Shown one piece after another: positions 8,535 through 16,920 of a DNA stretch of 33,656 nucleotides. Made by a program: the position numbers and the translations under genes. The notes below the pieces were generated by a model that was not told where the DNA came from, ran no database searches, and saw nothing but the letters and a program-made list of their open reading frames with translations. Within the stretch, counting starts at the first letter, position 1. Each line of letters starts with the position of its first letter. The DNA is from Alphaproteobacteria bacterium (lineage in GTDB: Bacteria > Pseudomonadota > Alphaproteobacteria > JAEULF01). The stretch covers positions 1 to 33,656 of the forward strand of contig JAEULF010000414.1 in assembly GCA_016793965.1 (NCBI GenBank). The letters run 5' to 3'.

Positions 8535-10567
8535 GCGCTTGCTCGGCGCCCCGCGACGGCCGGCCAGGCGGCACGGAGCGAGTCGAGGAAACCCTGCGCA
8601 AACCCCTTGGCGTCGCAAAGGGATGAGCGCGCCATCGTAGGACGAAGCTCGCAGCGCAACCGGTCGAGCCGGCCACGGTCCGTCGCCAGGGTTGCCGCGA
8701 TCCGGACGAACGACTCCGCGTCGTCGCTGACGAGGTCGTCGAGCGACAGGCGGGCCAAGAGGCTCGCGCCGACGCGCGAGGCATGCGTCCCGCCGCGCCG
8801 TGTCACGACCGGCACGCCCATCCAGAGCGCCTCGCAACTCGTCGTCGTGCCGTTGTAAGGCCAGGGATCCAGGGCGACGTCGATCTCGCCGTAGAGGGCG
8901 AGGTGGTCGGCGCTGGCCTTCTCGTAGCCGCGGAACGCGACCCTCTCCGGTGCGACGCCCTGGGCTGCGAAACGCGCGCGCTGGGCATGCTGAACCGCCG
9001 GGTCCCCGCTGCCGAAGCCCTTGAGCAGCAGCGTCGAGCCGGGCACGTCGTTAAGCGCCCGGGACCACATGGCGACGGTGGCATCGCTGATCTTGGCGAG
9101 ATCGTTGAACGACCCGAAGGCGACCGGTCGACCCGCGGGGCGTGCGGACGGCGGCGGCGCGGTCGCGTCCGCGGCGAAGCACAGGAACGGGCCGGGCAGC
9201 CTGACCAGGAGCTCCGTCGCGCCGTCCTCTGAGTCGCCGGGCGGGTCGGTGATCGCGTCCGCGAGCCGTACGTCGATCGCGGCCACCCCCGTGGTGTTCG
9301 GGTAGCCGAGCCACGTGACCTGGAGCGGTGCCGCGCGATGGGCGAGGGCGCCGAGCCTGTGGCCGGTCATGTGGCCGGTGACCTCGACGAGAACGTCGAT
9401 GCCGTTGGACCTCACGCACGCCGACAGGGCAAAGTCGTCTAGGCCGCCGACTTCGCGCCATGTGCTAGCCGAGGCGCGCAGTCGAGCGGTCGTGTCGTCT
9501 GCGTCGGCTGTCGTCGAGAAAGCATGCACCGTCGCCTGCGCCCGATCGATGCCCTGCCAGAGCGGCTCGAGAAAGCGGACGATCGAGTGCGCGCGCAGGT
9601 CGGGCGACAGGAAGCCGATGCGCAGGGGACGACCTGTCGGAACGGGACCCAGGGGTTGCTGGGTCCAGGTCGGCGCGAATCGTCGAGCCCAGGCTTCGTG
9701 ACGCAGGCGCAGGCTCGTCCGGTTCTCCTCGGCGTCGCAGTTGGCGCGCAGCAGGGCGCCAGATGCGCTCGCGAGATCGTCCGGGTCGAGCGCGAGGGAA
9801 GTCTCGTGCATCTGCCGTGCTGCGCCCGCGTGGCCGCAACGCTGCGCGATCCAGCCGAGCAAGTAGAGCATCTCCGCCGCCGCGCCCTTGTCCGTCCGGG
9901 AGCAGCGTCCGTCGCCGACCAGGGCCGACAGCGCCGGCAGGTTCGCCAGGCCGGCGCGCAGCTCGGCCTCGGCCAAGGCGAAATGGCCCGCATTGTGCAG
10001 CAGCTTGGCGAGCGCCAGCCGAGCCTTCGCATGCGCCGGATCGCCGCGCAGCGCCGCGCGATAGGCTTCGGCCGCGTCTTCCTTGCGGCGCATGGCCTGC
10101 AGCGCCAGGCCGCGCGCATAGGCGACCGCAGCGCCACGCCCCGGGAGCTGCGCGGCGCGGTCGAGGTCGGCGAGCGCCTTCGCCGGGTCGCCGCGCGCGA
10201 GCCGGGCATTGGCGAGGTTGACCAGGATCTCCGGATCGGCCGGATCGAGGCCTGCGGCGACGGCATAGGCGTCGATCGCCTCGTCGAGCCGCCCGACGTC
10301 GCGCAGCATCTTGGCGCGATTGAACGCGATTGCGGCGTCGCGCGGATAGGCGGCGGCGAGCTCGCCCAGCGACTCGATCGCGCCCTCGCGGTCGCCGAGG
10401 CGGAATCGGCATAGCGCGTCGAGCGACGTGGCGTCCTTGACGGCGAGCCGATCGGCGAGCGCCGGCGCCAGCAGCGCGCGCGCGCGCGCTGCGTCGCCCT
10501 GCTTCCACGCGTCGAGCGCCGCAGCGAAGGCGCTGCGCTGCGTCGAGGAAGTGGCGCCTTTCACCAT
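8531..10567 (-). CDS. TPR-containing OGT/SPINDLY-type (GT41-like) glycosyltransferase, 678 aa
   Basis: Fourth gene of the leftward operon. Residues 10-260 are TPR-like; the stretch 60-110 with YPRDAAIAFNRAKMLRDVGRL is nearly the same as in the 10561-12705 product. The catalytic region is about 313-678: FLSPDLRAHSIVRF (His327), EVTGHMTGHRLG (a GHM variant of the usual GHT), TWLGYPNTTGV, FNDLAKISD (Lys492), and DPWPYNGTTTSCEAL (567-581). This is the common PY(N/A)GTTT catalytic subtype. The chosen ATG at 10567 starts within the last codons of the previous gene (7-bp overlap, ATGGTGA). A longer frame exists but would run through the neighbour's C-terminus. The TGA at 8531-8533 overlaps the next ATG. 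Flagellin as substrate is inferred from the neighbourhood only. Confidence 0.85.
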   Translation of the reverse strand: MVKGATSSTQRSAFAAALDAWKQGDAARARALLAPALADRLAVKDATSLDALCRFRLGDREGAIESLGELAAAYPRDAAIAFNRAKMLRDVGRLDEAIDAYAVAAGLDPADPEILVNLANARLARGDPAKALADLDRAAQLPGRGAAVAYARGLALQAMRRKEDAAEAYRAALRGDPAHAKARLALAKLLHNAGHFALAEAELRAGLANLPALSALVGDGRCSRTDKGAAAEMLYLLGWIAQRCGHAGAARQMHETSLALDPDDLASASGALLRANCDAEENRTSLRLRHEAWARRFAPTWTQQPLGPVPTGRPLRIGFLSPDLRAHSIVRFLEPLWQGIDRAQATVHAFSTTADADDTTARLRASASTWREVGGLDDFALSACVRSNGIDVLVEVTGHMTGHRLGALAHRAAPLQVTWLGYPNTTGVAAIDVRLADAITDPPGDSEDGATELLVRLPGPFLCFAADATAPPPSARPAGRPVAFGSFNDLAKISDATVAMWSRALNDVPGSTLLLKGFGSGDPAVQHAQRARFAAQGVAPERVAFRGYEKASADHLALYGEIDVALDPWPYNGTTTSCEALWMGVPVVTRRGGTHASRVGASLLARLSLDDLVSDDAESFVRIAATLATDRGRLDRLRCELRPTMARSSLCDAKGFAQGFLDSLRAAWPAVAGRRASA

Positions 10568-12705
10568 AGCGCATGCCTCGTCGCGACTTCGGCCATGCAG
10601 CGCGCGAAAGAACGGGCGAATCCCTGCCGGTCGCACAAGGGCGAGCGCCAGAGAGCATGAGGCAGCTCAGCGCTCATGGCCGCCAGCCGGTCGGGATCGG
10701 TCGCGAGTGCCACGGCGATCCGGACGAACTCGTCGGGCGTCCGCGCGGAGAGCGCGCCGGCTCCGGCATGAGCCAGGATCGCATGGCTGATCCTTTGGTG
10801 GACCGCCGGGCCGACGCGCGTGACGACGGGCACGCCGCGCTCGATGCTGTCGATGGTGGTGGTGCCGCCGGTGAGCGGCCAGGTGTCGAGAGAGACGTCG
10901 ATGCCGTCATAGGCCTGCCAATGCGGAATGCCGGCGCCGTGGTTGTCGAGGAACTCGATGCGCGTCGGGTCGATGCCCTCGGCAGCGAAGGACGCCGTGA
11001 CGTTGGCGCGCAGCGCCGATCGCGCCGCTTCCGGCCGCACGATGCGGAAGCGCGACATCGGGACGGCGCGGAGCACTTCTGCCCACATCGCAAGCGTGGA
11101 GCGCGTGTACTTGTAGGGCGCGTTCAGCGTGCCGAAGACGACGGAGCCGCCGTCCGTGCCCGCCGCGCGCGCGCGCGGCGGCCGGTCGCGCGCCGGCGCG
11201 AAGGCGATCCAGCTCGGCTCGACCAGAAGCGGGCGCTCCATCAGGAGGTCGGCGGAGCCCGGCTGCAGGTGGCTGTCGCACAGGAAGTAGTCGATCTCGG
11301 ACAAGCCGGTGCTGAAGGGATAGCCGAGCCAGGACACTTGCACCGGCGCCGGCCGCCATGCCGCGACCTGCACGGCCGAGTCGCGCGTATGGCCGTTCAT
11401 CTCCACCAGCACGTCGATCTGGTCCGACCGGATGAGCGCTGCCGCGTCCGCGGGCGCCATGGCCCCGATCCGGCGGTGTACTGCCGCGTCGCGCGCGAAG
11501 CCCGCGGCGATGAAATCGTCGCTGCCGAGATAGGATGAATAGAGATGGAGCGCCAAGCAGTCGCGATCATGATGGGCGACGAGCGACGCGGCGAAGCGCC
11601 CGACCGCATGGCCGCGCAGGTCGGAGGAGAGCAGGCCGATGCGCAGGGGCCGGGCGCCGGGCCGGCCGCCGGGCCGGCCGCTCGATTCTGCAATCGCTGG
11701 CGCAGCCTGTCGGCGCGCGACGGCGGGATCAGCTCCCGCTTGCTGACGCGCGCTCGTCGCGAGCCGGAGGTGCAGGCGCTTCAGCCACGCGATGTCCTCC
11801 GGCCTCTCGGCATAGGTCAGGACGCCGAGCAGGACCATGCTCAGGGATTCGGCCGGGGCCGCTCCGATCAGGTCGATCGCCTGCGCCGGATCGAGCATCC
11901 GATCGGCCGCGCAGCTGTCGCGCAGCAGTCCGAGGATCCATGGGAGGGCCTCCGCCCTCCCCTCCGCGGCATCGATGCTGGCCCGCGCGGCGGCGAGGGC
12001 GTCCTCGTGGCGTCCCAGCGCGGCCAGGGCGCTGGCCAGATGAGCGCGCAAGAGAGCGTCCTCCGGGTGCGCTCGTGCCAAAGCCTCGACCGTGCGCAAG
12101 CGCTCGTCCGCGGGGCCGTAGGCGGCGAGGTCGCGCGCGAGCAGCCGCGCTGCATTCCGGTCGGGCGGCGACGCCGCAGCCGCGCTCCGCAGCACCTGCC
12201 GCGCGGAGTCGCGGTCGCCGGCGATGCTGTGCGCCTGGGCGAGCACCGGCGCGACGAGCGCCGGCTTGATGCCGAGCGCGGCAGCGCGCGCGGCGCTCTC
12301 GATCGCGCTGCTCGCCTCGCCTGCGGCTAGCTGCGCGCTCGCCAGATTGAACCAGGCCTGCCCGTCCGACGGCGCGAGGGCCGTGGCGCGACGATATCCG
12401 CCGATGGCGTCGGCAAGGCGGCCGACGTCGCGGAGCATCTTCGCGCGATTGAATGCGATCGCGGCGCTGCCGGGATAGGCAGCCGCGAGCGCGTCCATGG
12501 CCGCCAGCGCACCCTCATGGTCGCCGAGCGCGAAGCTGCACACGGCGTCGATGCTGGCTGCGTCAGGATCGGGCAGCAGGCCGCCGAGGAGCGGCACGAG
12601 GGCCGCGCGGGCACTGCGGGGGTCGCCGGCTTGCCACGCTGACACGGCGGCGGCAAGCCGCTTGTCGCGGTCCGGCGGCAGCGCACCTTGAGCGGGCACG
12701 GTCAT
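10561..12705 (-). CDS. TPR-containing OGT/SPINDLY-type glycosyltransferase, 714 aa, 'TWPLTGG' subtype, apparently chimeric
   Basis: Third gene of the leftward operon. Residues about 15-145 are TPRs closely matching the product of the following gene 8531-10567 (shared AAIAFNRAKMLRDVGRL). From about 255 onward it instead matches the 480-2732 protein: a linker with LPWILGLL and ending in a (R)LH-R motif, then LLSSDLRGHAVGRF (His366), EMNGHT, SWLGYPFSTGLSEIDYFL, LNAPYKYT (Lys532), SLDTWPLTGGTTTIDS (605-620) and VHQRISHAILAH. Motifs for activity are intact. The stretch at about 340-353 is a Gly/Arg/Pro-rich hinge. ATG at 12705 overlaps the upstream TGA (ATGA); the open frame extends 100 codons further upstream but only as arginine-rich shadow sequence. 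It probably evolved by recombination between array members. Confidence 0.85.
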   Translation of the reverse strand: MTVPAQGALPPDRDKRLAAAVSAWQAGDPRSARAALVPLLGGLLPDPDAASIDAVCSFALGDHEGALAAMDALAAAYPGSAAIAFNRAKMLRDVGRLADAIGGYRRATALAPSDGQAWFNLASAQLAAGEASSAIESAARAAALGIKPALVAPVLAQAHSIAGDRDSARQVLRSAAAASPPDRNAARLLARDLAAYGPADERLRTVEALARAHPEDALLRAHLASALAALGRHEDALAAARASIDAAEGRAEALPWILGLLRDSCAADRMLDPAQAIDLIGAAPAESLSMVLLGVLTYAERPEDIAWLKRLHLRLATSARQQAGADPAVARRQAAPAIAESSGRPGGRPGARPLRIGLLSSDLRGHAVGRFAASLVAHHDRDCLALHLYSSYLGSDDFIAAGFARDAAVHRRIGAMAPADAAALIRSDQIDVLVEMNGHTRDSAVQVAAWRPAPVQVSWLGYPFSTGLSEIDYFLCDSHLQPGSADLLMERPLLVEPSWIAFAPARDRPPRARAAGTDGGSVVFGTLNAPYKYTRSTLAMWAEVLRAVPMSRFRIVRPEAARSALRANVTASFAAEGIDPTRIEFLDNHGAGIPHWQAYDGIDVSLDTWPLTGGTTTIDSIERGVPVVTRVGPAVHQRISHAILAHAGAGALSARTPDEFVRIAVALATDPDRLAAMSAELPHALWRSPLCDRQGFARSFARCMAEVATRHALW

Positions 12706-14315
12706 CGCTTGCCCTCGGCGCACCAGCCTGCCCAGGCCGCGCGATAGGCGGATTCGACGGCGCGCGCCAGCCCGACGCCATCGCGCAGCGGCGAGCTTGC
12801 GACCCTGTCGCGCATCGACCCGCGCAGCGCCGCGCGGCGTTCGGGATCGCGAGCAAGGCTCGCGGCGATCGCGACAAAGGCATCGGCGTCTTCGGCGATG
12901 AGCTGCGGCATGCCGGCGGCGGCCAGCAAGCTTGCGCCGACCCGGCTGGCGTGGCGGTCGCCGCGCAGGCTGACCAATGGCACGCCCATCCACATCGCCT
13001 CGCATGTCGTCGTCGTGCCGTTGTAGTGCGCGGGGTCGAGGGCAATGTCGATCTCCCCATAGGTGCCGAGATGGCTGGCCTGGGTTGCGACGCGGCCGCG
13101 CAGGTCGAGCCGGTCGCCGGCAATGCCGCGTGAAGCGAAGCGTCGCTGCACGACCTCCCGCACGGACGGGTCGGCAAGGCCGAAGGCCTTGAGCAGCAAT
13201 CGCGATCCCTCGACCTCCTGCAAGACCCGCGACCAGAGCGCCACCGTCCCGTCCGACAGCTTCGGCAGCGCGTTGAACGAGCCGAACACGACCGGCCCCG
13301 GCGGGCGCGGAGCGACGGCCGGCGCGTCCGGGTCGGGGTCGAAAGCGTGCAGGGGGCGCGGCAGGCGTGCGAGTCGTTCCGTGACCCAGCGCTCTGTACC
13401 CGGCGGGTCCGTGACCGCATCGGCGAGCCGGATGTCGATCGCGGCCAGGCCGGTCGTGTCCGGGTAGCCGAGCCAGCTTGCCTGCACCGGCGCCGGACGC
13501 CTGGCGAAGGCGCCCAGGCGATTTCCTGCCGTATGGCCGGCGAGGTCGATCGCGATATCGACGCCGTCGTCGCGCATGCGCTCTGCCAGAGCCGCGTCGT
13601 CGAGAGCGCGCGCGTCCGTCCAGTCGTCGGCGGAAGCGCGCAGCGCCGTCGTCGTCCCGTCGTCGCGCTCGCCGACCTGGTAGCAGTGCACGCGGAAGCG
13701 CGGCCGGTCATGGGCGCGCAGGAGGGGCGCGAAGAAGCGAGCGACCGAGTGGCGGTTGAAGTCGGGGGACACGTAGCCGAGCGTCAGGCGCCGATCCGGA
13801 TCGCCCGCCCTGTCCGGCCGCTTTGGCGCCGCCGGCGCGCCGCGCCACGCGTCCGCGCCGAAGGCGCGATGCGCGTCCGCGCCGAAGGCGCGATGCGCGT
13901 CGAGCCGCTCCTGCGCTCCGATCCCCTCGTCGTAGGCCATGCAGAGGAGCGCGTTCGACCGGAGATCGAGCGATTGCGGCGCCAGCGATGACGCCTGCCG
14001 CGCGGCGGCCCGCGCGTCCTCGAAGCGTCCGAGATGGAGGAATGCCTCGGCGAGGGACGCATGGACGTCGGCATCGTCCGGGTCCAGACGGATCGACTCC
14101 TCGAGGCAGCGCACCGCGACGCCGACCTTCTCCTGGAGCCAAAGCACCAGGCCAAGGTTGCCGATGGCGGCGGCATGGCTGCGATCGGCGTCCAGAGCGG
14201 CGCGAAATGCGCGCGCCGCCTCGTCCAAACGTCCCGCCGCCTTGTGCGCCAGTCCGGCGTCGTTCAAGGCGTCGGCCGAGGAGCGATCCTGCCGGCGAGC
14301 GGGGCGCGACGTCAT
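12702..14315 (-). CDS. TPR-containing OGT/SPINDLY-type (GT41-like) glycosyltransferase, 537 aa (shortest member)
   Basis: Second gene of the leftward operon and the smallest member, with only about three TPRs (residues 14-115; ALNDAGLAHKAAGRL, AIGNLGLVLWLQEK, VHASLAEAFLHLGR). A short linker carries a perfect 8-residue duplication (AHRAFGAD). The catalytic region is about 176-537: YVSPDFNRHSVARF (His189), DLAGHTAGNRLG, SWLGYPDTTGL, FNALPKLSD (Lys352), DPAHYNGTTTTCEAM (427-441) and ASRVGASLL. All key motifs are present; the protein is short because of fewer TPRs, not truncation of the catalytic domain. The ATG at 14315 overlaps the upstream TGA as ATGA, and its own TGA overlaps the next ATG. 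With fewer TPRs the acceptor-recognition groove would be shorter, so its acceptor may differ from the others; that is inference. Confidence 0.85.
   Translation of the reverse strand: MTSRPARRQDRSSADALNDAGLAHKAAGRLDEAARAFRAALDADRSHAAAIGNLGLVLWLQEKVGVAVRCLEESIRLDPDDADVHASLAEAFLHLGRFEDARAAARQASSLAPQSLDLRSNALLCMAYDEGIGAQERLDAHRAFGADAHRAFGADAWRGAPAAPKRPDRAGDPDRRLTLGYVSPDFNRHSVARFFAPLLRAHDRPRFRVHCYQVGERDDGTTTALRASADDWTDARALDDAALAERMRDDGVDIAIDLAGHTAGNRLGAFARRPAPVQASWLGYPDTTGLAAIDIRLADAVTDPPGTERWVTERLARLPRPLHAFDPDPDAPAVAPRPPGPVVFGSFNALPKLSDGTVALWSRVLQEVEGSRLLLKAFGLADPSVREVVQRRFASRGIAGDRLDLRGRVATQASHLGTYGEIDIALDPAHYNGTTTTCEAMWMGVPLVSLRGDRHASRVGASLLAAAGMPQLIAEDADAFVAIAASLARDPERRAALRGSMRDRVASSPLRDGVGLARAVESAYRAAWAGWCAEGKR
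13848..13895. repeat. Two perfect tandem copies of a 24-bp unit, plus a partial third
   Basis: The unit CGCGTCCGCGCCGAAGGCGC (first 20 bases) occurs at 13848-13871 and again, identical, at 13872-13895. Its first six bases recur at 13896-13901. The period is 24 bp, so the frame is kept and the encoded linker gains eight residues (AHRAFGAD twice). It lies between the TPRs and the catalytic domain of the 537-aa glycosyltransferase. Confidence 0.9.
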
Positions 14316-16156
14316 CGCTCGTCCTCGGGCATCCGGGACTGCGCGGCGCACCACTCGCGCCATGACGCGCGCAGGGCATCGCCCAGCGCTTGGGCAAGGC
14401 GAGCGCCGTCGCACAGAGACGACCGTGCCATGCGCTCGCGCAGGCACGCGCGCAGCTCGATGAGGCGGTCGGGCGTCGATGCCAGCCCCGCGGCAGAGCG
14501 CACGAACGCCTCCGACTCCGTCGCCACGAGATCATCCAGGCCGATCGCGCCGAGCAGGGACGCGCCGACACGGGCCTGCGGAACGGTGCCGCACAGCGTC
14601 ACCACCGGCACGCCCATCCACAGCGCCTCGCAGGTCGTCGTCGTGCCGGCATAGGGGGTTGGGTCGAGCGCCACGTCCATGTCGGCGTATCGAGCCAGAT
14701 GGTCGCGCTCGGCCGGCTCGAAGGCCGCGATCGCGACGCGGTCGGATGGCACGCCGACGGCGGCGAAGCGGGCGCGCTGCGCGGCGGCGATCCGCGGGTC
14801 GTCGAGGCCATGCGCCTTCAGCAGCAGCCGGCTTCGCGGCACGGCGGCGAGCGCTTGCGCCCACAGCTCAACGGTCGCGTCGGTCAGCTTGTGAAGCGCA
14901 TTGAACGACCCGAACGTGAATGGCGCCCCGCCGGTGCTCGGCGGCGGCGTCACGGCGGGAGAATCCGGGTTGGGGCGGAAGCAGAGGAAGGGTGCTGGCA
15001 GACGGAGCAGCCGTTCCTGGCTCTCGCTCTCCGCGCCGATCGGATCGACGACCGCATCGGTGATGCGTCGCAGGCAGTCGTCGAGCCCCGTGCCGGTCGG
15101 GTATCCGATCCAAGCCAGCTGGATCGGGGCCGGATGCCGTGCGAGGACGCCGATTCGACCGCCGGCCGTATGGCCGGACAGGTCGATCAGGACGTCGATG
15201 CCGTCGTCGCCGATGGCTTGAACCGCGGCCGCATCGTCGCCGCCGGCGATCGAACGGAGCGCTTCGGAGGCCGCGACCAGCGCGGCTGTCATGCCATCCC
15301 GTCGCGCGTCGTTCTTGTAGAGGATTGTCCGGCCGGCGAAGTGCGCGCGGTTCGTCAGCAAGGGCAGCAGGAAGCGCGCGACCGAATGGTTGCGCAGGTC
15401 GCCGGAGAGGAACCCGACCGAGAGCGGCCGATCCGGATCGGCCGCGTTGCGCCATTGGCGCTGGCGCGGCACGTCGCGCGCAAAAGTCGCGGCGCAGGCG
15501 CGATGCCGCGCCGCCAGAGTGGCGCGTGTCTCGCGCGGATCGGTCAGCGCGAAGAGAAGGCGCGCCTGCGCCACGTGCGCATTCGCCGGCTCGGCGGCGG
15601 CGGCGTCGTCGAACAACTGCGCAGCGTCCGCGAATGCGCCGCGCTGCAAGGCGAGGCTGGCCAAGACCACCGGGCTCCAGCCGTCGTCCGGCCAGCGCCG
15701 CTTGATGTAGCGGAACGCGTCCTCGGCGACGGCGTAGCGGCCGGCGGAGCGCAGGCTTGCGGCGAGGTTGTGCCAGGTCCCGCGGTTGTCGGGTTCGCGA
15801 CGGATCGCCTCCCGCCAAGCTGCGGCCGCCTCGTCATGGCGTCCTGACGCGTCACGCAGCGCAGCAAGCCGGGTCCATGGCCGGGCGCCCGCATGCGCCA
15901 GCTCCGCAGGACGCGCCAAGGCTGCTTCCCATCGCGCGATCGCGTCCTCGATCGCGCCGCGCGCTGCCGCGACCTCGGCCCAGTTGGCCAGGATGCGCGG
16001 CTCGCCCGGAGCGAGTCGGTGCGCCGCCGCGTAGGCAGACTCGGCAGCGGCGAGATCGCCCGAGCGCTGCGCGGCGACGCCGTCGGCGAATGCGCTCTCG
16101 ATTGCCGCGGCGATGCCGGCCTGTCCCATGGTGGTGTTGATGGTCGCGACGGCCAT
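14312..16156 (-). CDS. TPR-containing OGT/SPINDLY-type (GT41-like) glycosyltransferase, 614 aa; first gene of the leftward operon
   Basis: Promoter-proximal gene of the six-gene leftward operon. Residues about 22-205 hold TPR-like repeats (YAAAHRLAPGEPRILANWAE, TWHNLAASLRSAGR, VVLASLALQRGAFADA). The catalytic region is about 244-614: FLSGDLRNHSVARF (His257), DLSGHTAGGRIG, AWIGYPTGTGL, FNALHKLTD (Lys423), DPTPYAGTTTTCEAL (498-512) and ARVGASLL. Motifs are intact. The start at 16156 (MAVATINTTMGQ) is preceded by GGAAG on the minus strand. A start up to 56 codons earlier is possible but would use sequence without family likeness. The 261-bp spacer upstream separates it from a divergent maoC-like gene and should contain the operon promoter. 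The TGA overlaps the next ATG. Confidence 0.85.
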   Translation of the reverse strand: MAVATINTTMGQAGIAAAIESAFADGVAAQRSGDLAAAESAYAAAHRLAPGEPRILANWAEVAAARGAIEDAIARWEAALARPAELAHAGARPWTRLAALRDASGRHDEAAAAWREAIRREPDNRGTWHNLAASLRSAGRYAVAEDAFRYIKRRWPDDGWSPVVLASLALQRGAFADAAQLFDDAAAAEPANAHVAQARLLFALTDPRETRATLAARHRACAATFARDVPRQRQWRNAADPDRPLSVGFLSGDLRNHSVARFLLPLLTNRAHFAGRTILYKNDARRDGMTAALVAASEALRSIAGGDDAAAVQAIGDDGIDVLIDLSGHTAGGRIGVLARHPAPIQLAWIGYPTGTGLDDCLRRITDAVVDPIGAESESQERLLRLPAPFLCFRPNPDSPAVTPPPSTGGAPFTFGSFNALHKLTDATVELWAQALAAVPRSRLLLKAHGLDDPRIAAAQRARFAAVGVPSDRVAIAAFEPAERDHLARYADMDVALDPTPYAGTTTTCEALWMGVPVVTLCGTVPQARVGASLLGAIGLDDLVATESEAFVRSAAGLASTPDRLIELRACLRERMARSSLCDGARLAQALGDALRASWREWCAAQSRMPEDER

Positions 16157-16417
16157 GTCTTCCAGTTCCGTTGGCCTTAACCATACCGCAAAGCTGGTTT
16201 CCGAGGCATTGCCGGCGGAGGGGCCGGTGGAGGGAAGGCAGGGCTGGAACGACTGCTCGCTGCCGCGGCCTCCCGCCTTCGCTTGGCACTTGCGTCGGCC
16301 TGCCTGCCTTGCCGCACTGCACAAAGGTCGCTAGAAACCTCCGGCAGTCGGCGGGATTCGGCCGATCGGCATCGCGGAGCGGCTGGCGGCACCGCTCACG
16401 AACCTGCGGGATCGAGC
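16157..16417. promoter_or_regulatory. Divergent 261-bp spacer: presumed promoters of the glycosyltransferase operon and the maoC-like gene
   Basis: This non-coding stretch separates the start of the leftward operon from the rightward maoC-like gene, so both promoters should lie here. The part nearest the operon (about 16170-16205) is locally AT-richer. An imperfect promoter may be present there, but I could not assign -35/-10 boxes with confidence. A TGGCAC followed directly by TTGC at 16284-16293 lacks the sigma-54 spacing. A 6-bp inverted repeat GAGCGG/CCGCTC lies near 16378-16398, upstream of the maoC-like gene. Confidence 0.4.
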
Positions 16418-16837
16418 ATGCGCGGCTATCACTACGAAGACCTCACAGTCGGCATGACCGGCGAATACGCGCGCACGGTGACGGAAGCGGATATCGTGAT
16501 GTTCGCGGGCATCACGGGCGACACCAATCCCGTCCATCTCAACCAGATCTATGCCGAGAGCACGATCTTCAAGACGCGGATCGCGCACGGATCCCTGCTC
16601 GCCGGCTACATCTCGTGCATCCTCGGCACGATCATGCCGGGCCCAGGCTGCATCTATTTGAGCCAGACCTTGCGCTTCAAGGCGCCGGTCCGTATCGGCG
16701 ACACGGTGGTGGCGACGGTGACCGTCGTCGGCAAGAACGACGAGAAGAAGCGCCTGACGTGCTCGACCACCTGCATGGTGGGCGAGCGCACCGTCCTGGA
16801 GGGCGAAGCCGTGGTGATCGCCCCGTCGCGTGCGTGA
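16418..16837 (+). CDS. MaoC-like (R)-specific enoyl-CoA hydratase family protein, 139 aa
   Basis: Single hot-dog fold hydratase of the MaoC/PhaJ type, which adds water to trans-2-enoyl-CoA (or a related thioester) to give the (R)-3-hydroxyacyl form. Visible features are the hydratase-2 motif GDTNPVHLN (Asp35, His40), where Asp and His are the catalytic pair in PhaJ, then FKTRIAHGSLLAG (51-63) and the hot-dog strand LRFKAPVRIGDTVVATVTV. The length of about 140 aa is normal for single-domain members. The start at 16418 gives MRGYHYEDLTVG, the family's usual N-terminus; an upstream in-frame extension (to 16283) has no such likeness. It reads toward ribF with an 83-bp gap. The physiological substrate (fatty acid, PHA or other acyl-CoA) is not readable from sequence. 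Confidence 0.9.
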   Translation: MRGYHYEDLTVGMTGEYARTVTEADIVMFAGITGDTNPVHLNQIYAESTIFKTRIAHGSLLAGYISCILGTIMPGPGCIYLSQTLRFKAPVRIGDTVVATVTVVGKNDEKKRLTCSTTCMVGERTVLEGEAVVIAPSRA

Positions 16838-16854
16838 CCCAGCCGCAGCCTTCT

Positions 16855-16883
16855 TTGACAGCCCCGAGGCGCTCCGCCAAGTT
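16855..16883 (+). promoter_or_regulatory. Possible sigma-70-type promoter before ribF
   Basis: TTGACA at 16855-16860 is a perfect -35 hexamer in the 83-bp gap before ribF. At 17-bp spacing the -10 position reads CAAGTT, a poor match. It may be a weak promoter or chance, and co-transcription from the maoC-like gene is equally possible. Confidence 0.25.
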
Positions 16884-16920
16884 CCGGCGCTGAGCTCGCG
16901 GGAACCGGGACGAGACATCC

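Noticed and set aside
8535-8837. A longer start for the double-module glycosyltransferase (101 extra codons)
   Set aside because: The extension lies inside the previous gene's coding region and is arginine-rich shadow sequence. The ATGA at 8531-8534 is the better start.
12706-13005. A longer start for the 714-aa glycosyltransferase
   Set aside because: The 100-codon extension reads antisense-like arginine-rich sequence within the upstream gene; the family N-terminus begins at MTVPAQG at 12705.
480-16156. HMW1C-type N-glycosyltransferases
   Set aside because: HMW1C enzymes are GT41 relatives without regular TPRs. These proteins have N-terminal TPRs, so the OGT/SPINDLY description fits better. 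N- versus O-linkage is not proven.
16284-16293. TGGCAC-TTGC as a sigma-54 promoter for flagellar-type regulation
   Set aside because: The two elements abut, whereas sigma-54 sites need about five bases between them (GG-N10-GC).
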